Shown here one piece after another: positions 1-6,349 of a DNA stretch of 7,261 nt. How positions within the stretch are numbered: the stretch's first letter is position 1; the number at the start of each line of letters is the position of its first letter. The stretch is from DATEMK01 sp035275625 (GTDB lineage Bacteria > Bacteroidota > Bacteroidia > AKYH767-A > OLB10): positions 1 through 7,261 of the forward strand of contig DATEMK010000206.1 of assembly GCA_035275625.1 (NCBI GenBank). The letters are read 5' to 3'. The position numbers were made by a program, and so were the translations under genes. The notes below the pieces were generated by a model that saw nothing but the letters and a program-made list of their open reading frames with translations, was not told the origin of the DNA and did no database searches.

Positions 1-38
1 AATTGTATTAAAAATTCTTATTACTGCTTTACTTCCCG

Positions 39-134
39 ATGCTTGGTGTTCTTTTCACCTTTCATTTTTCACTAACATAACTTAAAAAGAACAATCCAAT
101 AATTATGTAACTCATTTCAATAATATTGTAACAG
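39..134 (+). repeat. Duplicated upstream block 1, copy A
   Basis: This block matches 1564-1660. By hand alignment there are about three substitutions and one single-base insertion over some 96 bases. It contains the hexamer TGTAAC at 106-111 and again at 127-132, 21 bp apart from start to start. It is much better conserved than the roughly 110 bases that follow, so it is likely to carry a functional site or to have been homogenised by recombination. Confidence 0.85.
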
Positions 135-161
135 TTATTTCATTATATCATTTTAAGTTTG
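126..161 (+). promoter_or_regulatory. Candidate Bacteroidota-type promoter of the first cargo gene
   Basis: TAAGTTTG at 154-161 fits the Bacteroidota -7 consensus TAnnTTTG. A TTG at 126-128 is the best available -33 element, but the 25-nt gap is longer than usual. The same two elements with the same 25-nt gap occur in copy B (1652-1687), although the bases between them have diverged, which supports function. If correct, transcription would start around 168 and leave an untranslated leader of about 290 nt. The assignment rests on motif matching alone. Confidence 0.4.
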
Positions 162-307
162 CTGTGTCAAAATTCACCCTATGTTAAACCTCCTTTTACT
201 TTCTCTCTCCCTTTTTCTTTCACTGCCTCTGTTCATCATATCTTATAATAAAACCTTTATAAAAATCTTTTTTACGAACATTTTACTTTTCTCCATTAAC
301 AAACATT

Positions 308-459
308 ACAGGCGGGAGTTCTTTTTGCCCCGAAGAAAATAAACGGTTGCCCTGATTTTTTACGGCAGCCTGTTTCTTTAAATTTCGATTTAACAAGGAC
401 AGCTTTCTTTTCCTCTACTTTTAAAGCGTACTTTTATTAAAACAAAAAATTCTATTAAC
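308..459 (+). promoter_or_regulatory. Conserved, foldable 5' leader, copy A
   Basis: This 152-nt stretch ends at the ATG and aligns without gaps to 1832-1983, with about 8 mismatches by hand count. A hairpin is visible: GGTTGCC (345-351) pairs with GGCAGCC (364-370) around a 12-nt loop, extended by AAAC (341-344) with GTTT (372-375) across one bulged T. A competing pairing is possible between ACAGGC (308-313) and GCCTGT (368-373). A weak stem joins GCTTT (402-406) and AAAGC (423-427). No known riboswitch class was recognised. It could be a regulatory or stabilising leader, an attenuator, or simply a recently homogenised sequence. Confidence 0.45.
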
Positions 460-1410
460 ATGAAAAACACCTGCATTTATTTATTCCTTCTGTTAAGCAC
501 TTCATCAATGAGCCAAAATCTTATTCCGAATCCAAGTTTTGAAGATACTTTAGGATGTCCACAATTCTATCCAGATTTAGATGGTAAATGTGCAAACTGG
601 ATGTCTTTTCGTATCACGCCCGATTACATGAATAATTGTTCTTCAGTTTGTGGATATTACAATCAGTATGGTTACCAACAACCGCATAGCGGAAATGCTT
701 ATGCAGGAATTGCAGAGTATCATGTAAATCTTCCAAATACAAGAGAGCATATTGGAGTTCAGTTACCTGCACCGGTGATTATCGGGACGAAATATTATAT
801 TTCATTTTTTGTCTCACCGGGCTTTAATTATATAACTGCGAATATTGCATGCAATAAAATAGGGGCATTAGTTACGACATACCAATATTCGGATCCAACT
901 GGCTCAAGTACTTTACCCAATGCCTCTACAATAAAAACAGATTCTATAATAGCTGACACTTTGAATTGGTACCAAGTATTTGGTTCTTTCACTGCTGACT
1001 CAGCTTATCAATACCTTGTTATTGGAAATTGGTTTGATGACAATAATATTGATACCATCCATTTCCCGAATCAATTCGGTAATTTTTATAGTTACTATTA
1101 TCTTGACGATGTATGCTTGAGCGCAGACTCATTGTATGCACAAAATTGGACAGGCATACAAGAGCAGGTACTCAATCAAAATAACGTTAAAATTTATCCC
1201 AACCCTGCTTCCGGCAATCTTAAGATTAAATCAGGTGTTTCAATCAAACAAATAGAAATTATTAATTCATTGGGTCAGATAGTTTTTACCTCTGAAGAAA
1301 TGAATGGTTTTAAAATAAACCTTTCTGTGGATTTTTTAAAGTCGGGAATTTATTTATTAAGACTTAAAAATGTCCAGGGATTTTACAATTCAACTTTAAT
1401 TATCAATTAA
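460..1410 (+). CDS. Secreted T9SS cargo protein with 'NLIPNPSFE' domain (paralogue 1)
   Basis: This 316-aa protein is predicted to be exported and processed at the cell surface. Residues 1-19 form a signal peptide (basic start, YLFLLL core, cleavage likely after SMSQ). The mature part opens with NLIPNPSFED, seen at the start of many Bacteroidota surface proteins, and probably folds as a beta-sandwich (residues 20 to about 225) ending in YLDDVC. Cysteines 33, 44, 60, 64 and 219 are shared with the paralogue at 1984-2943; a cysteine in NIACNK is not. Residues 243-316 are a T9SS type A sorting domain (KIYPNPAS, NSLGQIVF, SGIYLLRL). The ATG is chosen because it directly precedes the signal peptide; no Shine-Dalgarno is present, as is normal for the phylum. 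Ligand and function are unknown; a binding or adhesion role is only a guess. Confidence 0.9.
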   Translation: MKNTCIYLFLLLSTSSMSQNLIPNPSFEDTLGCPQFYPDLDGKCANWMSFRITPDYMNNCSSVCGYYNQYGYQQPHSGNAYAGIAEYHVNLPNTREHIGVQLPAPVIIGTKYYISFFVSPGFNYITANIACNKIGALVTTYQYSDPTGSSTLPNASTIKTDSIIADTLNWYQVFGSFTADSAYQYLVIGNWFDDNNIDTIHFPNQFGNFYSYYYLDDVCLSADSLYAQNWTGIQEQVLNQNNVKIYPNPASGNLKIKSGVSIKQIEIINSLGQIVFTSEEMNGFKINLSVDFLKSGIYLLRLKNVQGFYNSTLIIN

Positions 1411-1427
1411 TATTAAAAAAATTCAAA

Positions 1428-1493
1428 ATGAAAAAAATTACTAAATATATTGCAATCATTGCCGCCCTTGTTGGTGTTTGGGTAGGGTTGTGA
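1428..1493 (+). CDS. 21-codon signal-peptide-like ORF, possible gene remnant
   Basis: This short ORF begins MKKITKYIAI and ends in VWVGL before a TGA: two lysines followed by a hydrophobic stretch, like a signal peptide or a tiny membrane peptide. It starts 17 nt after the stop of the first cargo gene. The fiber gene starts 16 nt after the stop of the second cargo gene, also with MKK. The simplest reading is that a downstream exported-protein gene once stood here and was deleted, leaving its signal sequence, but the nucleotides do not align closely with the fiber gene start. A genuine small peptide cannot be excluded. The 3' end lies inside an inverted repeat (1467-1510). Confidence 0.3.
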   Translation: MKKITKYIAIIAALVGVWVGL

Positions 1494-1510
1494 GTTAGCT
1501 CACCAACAAG
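1467..1510. repeat. 10-bp perfect inverted repeat
   Basis: CTTGTTGGTG at 1467-1476 is exactly complementary to CACCAACAAG at 1501-1510, with 24 bases between. The left arm lies inside the 21-codon ORF and its stop codon falls in the loop. No T-run follows the right arm, so this is a poor match to an intrinsic terminator. It may be a deletion or rearrangement scar, or an mRNA 3'-end stabilising hairpin for the upstream cargo gene. Confidence 0.5.
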
Positions 1511-1563
1511 TTAAACTTGCTAAAACCAAAATATTAATAACTCATCAAAAAAGCTGCTTGTCC

Positions 1564-1660
1564 ATGCTTGGTGTTCTTTTCACCTTTCACTTTTCACTAA
1601 CATAGCTTAAAAAAGAACAATCCAATAATTATGTAACTTATTTCAATAATATTGTAACAG
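1564..1660 (+). repeat. Duplicated upstream block 1, copy B
   Basis: This is the partner of 39-134, with about three substitutions and one extra A. TGTAAC occurs at 1632-1637 and 1653-1658, again 21 bp apart. The block lies immediately upstream of the candidate promoter box at 1680-1687. Confidence 0.85.
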
Positions 1661-1687
1661 GTAACTCCTTTTATAACTTTAAATTTG
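1652..1687 (+). promoter_or_regulatory. Candidate promoter for the second cargo gene and fiber gene
   Basis: TAAATTTG at 1680-1687 matches TAnnTTTG, with TTG at 1652-1654 and a 25-nt gap, as in copy A. Transcription would start near 1694, giving a leader of about 290 nt. Only 16 nt separate the second cargo gene from the fiber gene and no hairpin is seen there, so this promoter probably serves both. The long spacing makes the -33 element uncertain. Confidence 0.4.
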
Positions 1688-1831
1688 TCACCTCAATTCT
1701 CCTCATGCTAACCTTCATCCCCTTACTTTATTCTTTCTTTTTTCTTCCTCTTTTCATAATAACTCCCAATAATAAAACATTTACAAAAATCTTTTCAAAA
1801 CATATTTTACTTTTCCCCATTAACCAAAATT

Positions 1832-1983
1832 ACAGGCGGGAGTTCTTTTTGCCTCGAAGAAAATAAACGGTTGCCCTGATTTTTTACGGCAGCCTGTTTC
1901 TTTAAACTTCGATTAAACAAGGACAGCTTTCTTTTCTTCTTCTTTTAAAGTGTACTTTTATTAAAAACAAAAATTCTATTAAC
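1832..1983 (+). promoter_or_regulatory. Conserved, foldable 5' leader, copy B
   Basis: This is the second copy of the leader at 308-459. The GGTTGCC/GGCAGCC hairpin and its AAAC/GTTT extension are unchanged, as is the alternative ACAGGC/GCCTGT pairing. Two of the few differences keep pairing as G-U wobbles: one in a weak CGGG/CCCG stem (CCCG to CTCG) and one in the GCTTT/AAAGC stem (AAAGC to AAAGT). That fits constraint on RNA structure, but two changes between two recent copies are weak evidence. Confidence 0.45.
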
Positions 1984-2943
1984 ATGAAAAAGACCTGCAC
2001 ATATTTATTCCTTCTGTTAAGCACTTCATCAATGAGCCAAAATCTTATTCCGAATCCAAGTTTTGAAGACACGCTCGCTGGCGGTTGCCCAACCGGCTAC
2101 CCGGATTTAGATGGAAAATGTGCAAACTGGTTATCTTTTCGAGGCACACCAGATTACATGAATAACTGCTCATCTGTTTGCGGTTATTACAATCAATATG
2201 GACATCAAACTCCTCATTCAGGGCAAGCTTATGCAGGTTTTGGTAATTATCAGATAACTCTTTCAAACCTCAGGGAGCATATAGGTGTTCAGCTTACTTC
2301 AGCACTAGTAGTTGGAACCAAGTATTATCTCTCATTTTATGTTTCCTCGGCATATACCTATTTATATATAAACATAGCGAGCAATAAAACGGGAGCTACT
2401 TTGACTACTTATCAATATAGTGATCCTAATATGTTAGGTGTCCTGCCAAATACATCCATGATTTATTCCGATTCAATTATTACGGACACTTTAAACTGGA
2501 TTAAAATTTCGGGTTCTTTTATTGCAGATTCTGCATATCAATACCTCATTATTGGAAGTTTTTATGATGATAATAACATTGATACTTTAAATCTTCCCTA
2601 TCAGGTAGTTCCTCAAGCAAGTTATCAATACCTTGATGATGTTTGCCTTAGTACTGACTCGCTTTACTGCGAAATATGGACTGGCCTTTCAGAGCAGTTT
2701 AGTGCTCAGAATCAAATTCAAATATATCCTAACCCTGCTTCAAATTTCATTCATATTAAAACCATCAATGAAATCGAAAGGATTCAAATTGTTAATTCAA
2801 TTGGACAAATTTTATTTGTACTTGAAGGAGAAAGAAAAGCAAATGCTGAATTATCGCTTGAATTTCTAAGTTCTGGCTTATATTATTTACAAATTAAAAC
2901 AAAAAAAGAATTTAATATTTCGGTATTGAATATTATTCATTAA
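1984..2943 (+). CDS. Secreted T9SS cargo protein with 'NLIPNPSFE' domain (paralogue 2)
   Basis: This 319-aa protein is the tandem paralogue of the product of 460-1410. The first 31 residues are nearly identical (signal peptide ending SMSQ, then NLIPNPSFEDTL). By eye, about two thirds of residues match through residue 240, and the C-terminal sorting domain (about 246-319, IYPNPAS, NSIGQILF, SGLYYLQI) is more diverged. One small insertion occurs at LAGGCP. Conserved landmarks include DGKCANW, TPDYMNNCSSVCGYYNQYG, PHSG.AYAG, REHIGVQL and YLDDVC. Secretion is expected by Sec followed by T9SS, with removal of the C-terminal domain at the surface. The gene is likely co-transcribed with the fiber gene that starts 16 nt downstream, hinting at a shared surface role. 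The molecular function is not known. Confidence 0.9.
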   Translation: MKKTCTYLFLLLSTSSMSQNLIPNPSFEDTLAGGCPTGYPDLDGKCANWLSFRGTPDYMNNCSSVCGYYNQYGHQTPHSGQAYAGFGNYQITLSNLREHIGVQLTSALVVGTKYYLSFYVSSAYTYLYINIASNKTGATLTTYQYSDPNMLGVLPNTSMIYSDSIITDTLNWIKISGSFIADSAYQYLIIGSFYDDNNIDTLNLPYQVVPQASYQYLDDVCLSTDSLYCEIWTGLSEQFSAQNQIQIYPNPASNFIHIKTINEIERIQIVNSIGQILFVLEGERKANAELSLEFLSSGLYYLQIKTKKEFNISVLNIIH

Positions 2944-2959
2944 TCTAAAATACAATCAA

Positions 2960-5900
2960 ATGAAAAAATCAATTCTATTATACAGTATAATAACAATGAC
3001 AATATTACTCAATCAGCCATTAAATGCTCAAGTATCCGTTTTGGGAAATATTGGTATAGCGGGAAACTATTCCGGTTGGGATGGCGCTCAAAACTTTCCT
3101 TTCATGATTCGCCATCAAGGCAGACAACAAATTCAATTCTTTACCGACAGCATATTCCGCGGTGTCATAGACAGCGCTTCGGGTTTTTGGGGAGTAGGCA
3201 CTCCAAGACCACTATCAGTTTTACATGTAGATACCATAACAAATGCAAGTGCAGGAGAAATATTTCGTACTGTAGGCACGGCAAACAATCAGGTGTTTTG
3301 GCGTATGTATCGGGGTAGTTTTGAATATGGAAGAATCTACAACCGTAATGATAATGATCTTTACATACAATCACCAGGTGGCAATATGCGGTTCGTAACA
3401 ACCGGCACACAACGTGAAATAATTACCGATCAGGGTGATGTGGGTATAGGAAGCAGCTTTAGCAGTCCCGCAAGCCGCCTTCACATGCACAACGATGGCA
3501 ATAATGATTTATATTTCCAAATGTCCACGTTTTCAGGAAACTCAGCTGCAACTGATGGTTTTCGGATTGGTGTCCTTAATTCCGGTGGCAGCAGTGGCTC
3601 CTCTGACGTTGAGTTGCGTCAACAGGAAAATTTTCCGATGAAATTTTATACAGGTGATGGAAACACCACTGTAGTTGAAAGATTCAGGATATGGTACGGT
3701 TTCGGGGGTAACGGTACAGGCGGCTGGAATAATACTCCCGGAATTACTAAAGCGTTTTTATCACATTATGGAACAGGAACTCCTATACAATATATGCCTG
3801 ATACAGTTGCCATGCTTAATATAGGCTCAAGAGGGGCCGGGAATCCTTCAGGGGGCAGGCGTTCGTGGATGGATGTGGGAACTTATTATAATTGGGATAC
3901 CGATAATATGTACACAGGATTGCTTGATTCAGGCGCTACCAACCGTAAAGACGCTGTTATCAATTGGGGCGATGATGTACAGCTTGCTCATGACGTAGGT
4001 TATGAAAGCCTTCGTTTCATTTTTACAACTTGTTGTGGAAATGGAAGTTCTGCTGATGTTTATAATACAGGCAGGCAATTAGGTCTTGAAGTAGCGAGGA
4101 TGACGGCATTAGGAACGATGGGTATTGGTCCTAACTGGAACACATCCTTATCACCGCAGGGAAGGCTCGATATTTTTGATGATGGCGCTAATCATGGTGG
4201 TTTCTATAATACTTTACCACAGCTTCGCTTAACTCAAACTCAAAATGCAAATGCTGCACTTGGCAACCATACTGATTTCAGAAGCAGCACGCTTGGGGAT
4301 TTACTGATCAATACACAACGTATGAACGGAGCAACGGTTGATACACATTTTGTAGGTATTAATTGTTCACTGGCTCTGCCACCCTTAAATACTCTCGAAA
4401 TAAATTCAACTGCATTATCTCCCCAATTAGCAGGATTACGTTTCAGAAAACTGACAAATGCTGCAACCCCGATAACTAATACAACACGGGGAGTTTTAAG
4501 TGTCAATAATCTTGGTGATGTCATTTGGGTAAGGGACAGTATTAGCAATGGAGGCACAGGCGATGTTATTGCATGCACACCGTTAGACCCTACATCTGAC
4601 AATAATTTTATCACAAAATGGACAGATGTTAGTACCAAAGAAATTTGCCGCACAATTGGTATTTATGAGAATCCTGCTAATGCTAATGTAAGCATTGATA
4701 TTCCTGTAACAGGTTTCTTGGGTTGTTATCCTTACCCCTGTACACCATTTAAACTTACCGTCAACGGCAGCATTGGCATAGGTGACACGGGTCGCATATA
4801 TAAAGGGTTTGTAGGTTCCTCCGGTCCTGTTTATGATCGGATTTTTGCGGATGAAGGTGGCTTATCAAATATTTCGAATCTTTCAGTAGGTAACCACGCG
4901 GGTCCCCCTTCTTCTGTTTTTCCAAACATTGAATTAAATACTTTTATTGGAAACGATGCAGGTACCAGCACCACTGGTGAGGCTAATACATTTTTGGGTG
5001 CAGGAGCAGGAAATTTATTAAGTTCAAATACTGCTGATAAGAATACTTTCTTAAGCTATAATGCTGCAGTCAATATGGTTAGTGGCTCTTATAATTTCAT
5101 TGGAGGGGCTGAAGCAGCGCCTACATTGGATAATGGAACCAGCAATGTCCTGATTGGTTATCAGGCCGCACCTGTAACAGATACTATAAGCAGCAGTGTT
5201 TTTGTGGGCTATACCTCAGGGACTGACATCAAATCCGGTAGTAACAATACAATGCTTGGCTTTTCAACCGGCACAAATACCTCCAATGCAAGACGTTTTC
5301 ACGCAACAGCTTTAGGAGCAGAGTCCAGGGTAGATGTAGACAGCACTGTTGCTATTGGAACTATAGCTGATTATGTGGCAATAGGAACTGCCACACCGCG
5401 CGATAGTGTACGCCTGACAGTAAATGCTCATTCCACTGCCAAATATCACGAAAACGCAGCCGTTTTTAATGGAAGGGTAGGGATTAATAATTATGTTAAT
5501 CCTGCCGGCAATCCCATTCCGCTTCCTATTGACAGCGCAGTCCTTACTGTAAGATCGCCTGCGCCTAATACTTATCAATGTACAGCTGTCTTTCTGGCCG
5601 GTGATACATCTATCGGATGGGCCGGTTATTTTGGTGGCAGGGTCTATGCACATGGTGTCTTTACAGCTTCCGATGCAAATATTAAAACTAACATTCAGCC
5701 CTTAGGGAATGTTCAGGCTCTGCTCGATCCGATAAATGCCTATACATATGAATACAACACTTCAATAAATTCAAATATGGGTTTGCCTGAAGGAACACAA
5801 GCCGGATTTATGGCAAATGAAATACAGGCTGCATTTCCGCAACTTGTGGCTGATGTGTATGTTCCTACTGCAATTGACAATTTAGGAAATATTACCGCTC

Positions 5901-6340
5901 CTTCCATGCACATTCTAACAGTAAACTATCAAGGCTTAATTCCTTATATGTTTAAGGCTATGAAAGAGCAAAAAACACAGATCGAAGCCTTAACTGCACA
6001 GGTAAATAGCTGCTGTAATACCCGTACCATCGGCTCAGAAGAATTTCCGGTAAAGCAAACAATAGACCTTGCTTCATCCGATCCTATTCTCTACCAAAAC
6101 CAGCCAAATCCGTTTGATAACACCACCGTTATCCGTTATTTCATCTCTGAAAATTCAAAACAGCCAAAAATAATTTTCCAGGATGAAACAGGAAGAACAA
6201 TTAATGAAACTGCTATTACCGAAATGGGACAGGGTTCCATACAAATAAATGCTGCATCATTAAACAGCGGCATCTATACCTATAGCCTCCAGATAGACGG
6301 AAAAATAATTGATTCAAAGAAAATGTTGAAATCCAAATAG
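2960..6340 (+). CDS. Large fiber-like surface protein with S74 chaperone domain and T9SS sorting domain
   Basis: This 1126-aa protein is probably a trimeric surface fiber. Residues 1-23 are a signal peptide (cleavage likely at LNA/QVS). GIG-type strand motifs recur: WGVGTPRPLSVLHV at 77, DVGIG at 160, MGIG at 387, SIGIG at 604 and RVGIN at 839. Residues 660-800 hold about nine head-like repeats (NTFIGNDAG, NTFLGAGAG, NVLIGYQAA, SVFVGYTSG and so on), resembling trimeric adhesin head repeats. Next comes an endosialidase-type intramolecular chaperone (Peptidase S74), roughly 900-1000, with the SDxxxK signature at Ser904, Asp905 and Lys909. A short coiled coil (997-1017, MKEQKTQIEALTAQ) ends in Cys1018-Cys1019. 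A T9SS type A domain follows (about 1042-1126, YQNQPNPF, SGIYTYSL). Such genes are often labelled 'tail fiber domain protein', but the signal peptide and sorting domain argue for a cellular surface protein. The binding target is unknown. Confidence 0.88.
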   Translation: MKKSILLYSIITMTILLNQPLNAQVSVLGNIGIAGNYSGWDGAQNFPFMIRHQGRQQIQFFTDSIFRGVIDSASGFWGVGTPRPLSVLHVDTITNASAGEIFRTVGTANNQVFWRMYRGSFEYGRIYNRNDNDLYIQSPGGNMRFVTTGTQREIITDQGDVGIGSSFSSPASRLHMHNDGNNDLYFQMSTFSGNSAATDGFRIGVLNSGGSSGSSDVELRQQENFPMKFYTGDGNTTVVERFRIWYGFGGNGTGGWNNTPGITKAFLSHYGTGTPIQYMPDTVAMLNIGSRGAGNPSGGRRSWMDVGTYYNWDTDNMYTGLLDSGATNRKDAVINWGDDVQLAHDVGYESLRFIFTTCCGNGSSADVYNTGRQLGLEVARMTALGTMGIGPNWNTSLSPQGRLDIFDDGANHGGFYNTLPQLRLTQTQNANAALGNHTDFRSSTLGDLLINTQRMNGATVDTHFVGINCSLALPPLNTLEINSTALSPQLAGLRFRKLTNAATPITNTTRGVLSVNNLGDVIWVRDSISNGGTGDVIACTPLDPTSDNNFITKWTDVSTKEICRTIGIYENPANANVSIDIPVTGFLGCYPYPCTPFKLTVNGSIGIGDTGRIYKGFVGSSGPVYDRIFADEGGLSNISNLSVGNHAGPPSSVFPNIELNTFIGNDAGTSTTGEANTFLGAGAGNLLSSNTADKNTFLSYNAAVNMVSGSYNFIGGAEAAPTLDNGTSNVLIGYQAAPVTDTISSSVFVGYTSGTDIKSGSNNTMLGFSTGTNTSNARRFHATALGAESRVDVDSTVAIGTIADYVAIGTATPRDSVRLTVNAHSTAKYHENAAVFNGRVGINNYVNPAGNPIPLPIDSAVLTVRSPAPNTYQCTAVFLAGDTSIGWAGYFGGRVYAHGVFTASDANIKTNIQPLGNVQALLDPINAYTYEYNTSINSNMGLPEGTQAGFMANEIQAAFPQLVADVYVPTAIDNLGNITAPSMHILTVNYQGLIPYMFKAMKEQKTQIEALTAQVNSCCNTRTIGSEEFPVKQTIDLASSDPILYQNQPNPFDNTTVIRYFISENSKQPKIIFQDETGRTINETAITEMGQGSIQINAASLNSGIYTYSLQIDGKIIDSKKMLKSK

Positions 6341-6349
6341 TCATCTTTA

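Larger units (their letters stand above)
1..459. other. Gene-free AT-rich upstream region, copy A
   Basis: No convincing gene is seen on either strand in this stretch. From about position 39 it is the first copy of a duplicated upstream region whose second copy occupies 1564-1983. It holds, in order: a highly conserved block (39-134) with two TGTAAC direct repeats, a TAnnTTTG promoter box (154-161), a pyrimidine-rich and G-poor tract (about 189-237), and a highly conserved leader (308-459) that runs to the ATG at 460. Positions 1-38 show only weak resemblance to the sequence before copy B, so the duplicated unit probably starts between about 24 and 39. Confidence 0.7.
1494..1983. other. Gene-free upstream region, copy B
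   Basis: No gene is supported here. From 1564 onward the sequence is the second copy of the region before the first cargo gene, with the same order of elements: TGTAAC repeats, TAnnTTTG box, pyrimidine-rich tract (about 1689-1757), conserved leader (1832-1983). The less conserved middle is nearly equal in length in both copies (about 112 and 110 bases), so the spacing of the flanking elements has been kept while the sequence changed. Confidence 0.7.

Noticed and set aside
1467..1510. Intrinsic terminator after the first cargo gene
   Set aside because: The stem has a 24-nt loop and is not followed by a run of T, so it does not meet the usual pattern.
1..1983. Insertion sequence or transposon responsible for the duplication
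   Set aside because: No transposase frame, terminal inverted repeats or target-site duplication could be seen around the duplicated units.
2045..2266. 73-codon minus-strand frame inside the second cargo gene
   Set aside because: It is antisense to a conserved coding segment (NLIPNPSFE domain) and is not kept as an open frame of note in the matching part of the first cargo gene.
4240..4653. 137-codon open frame on the minus strand inside the fiber gene
   Set aside because: It lies wholly within the well-supported plus-strand fiber gene, its translation has no recognisable domain, and its composition looks like an antisense reading of that gene.
5312..5653. 113-codon minus-strand frame inside the fiber gene
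   Set aside because: It overlaps the repeat and S74 coding region in antisense. The translation is low in plausible secondary structure and has no motif or start context to support it.
2960..6340. Prophage tail fiber
   Set aside because: The S74 domain is shared with phage fibers, but the protein has a signal peptide and a T9SS sorting domain, and no phage structural, lysis or integrase gene is nearby.
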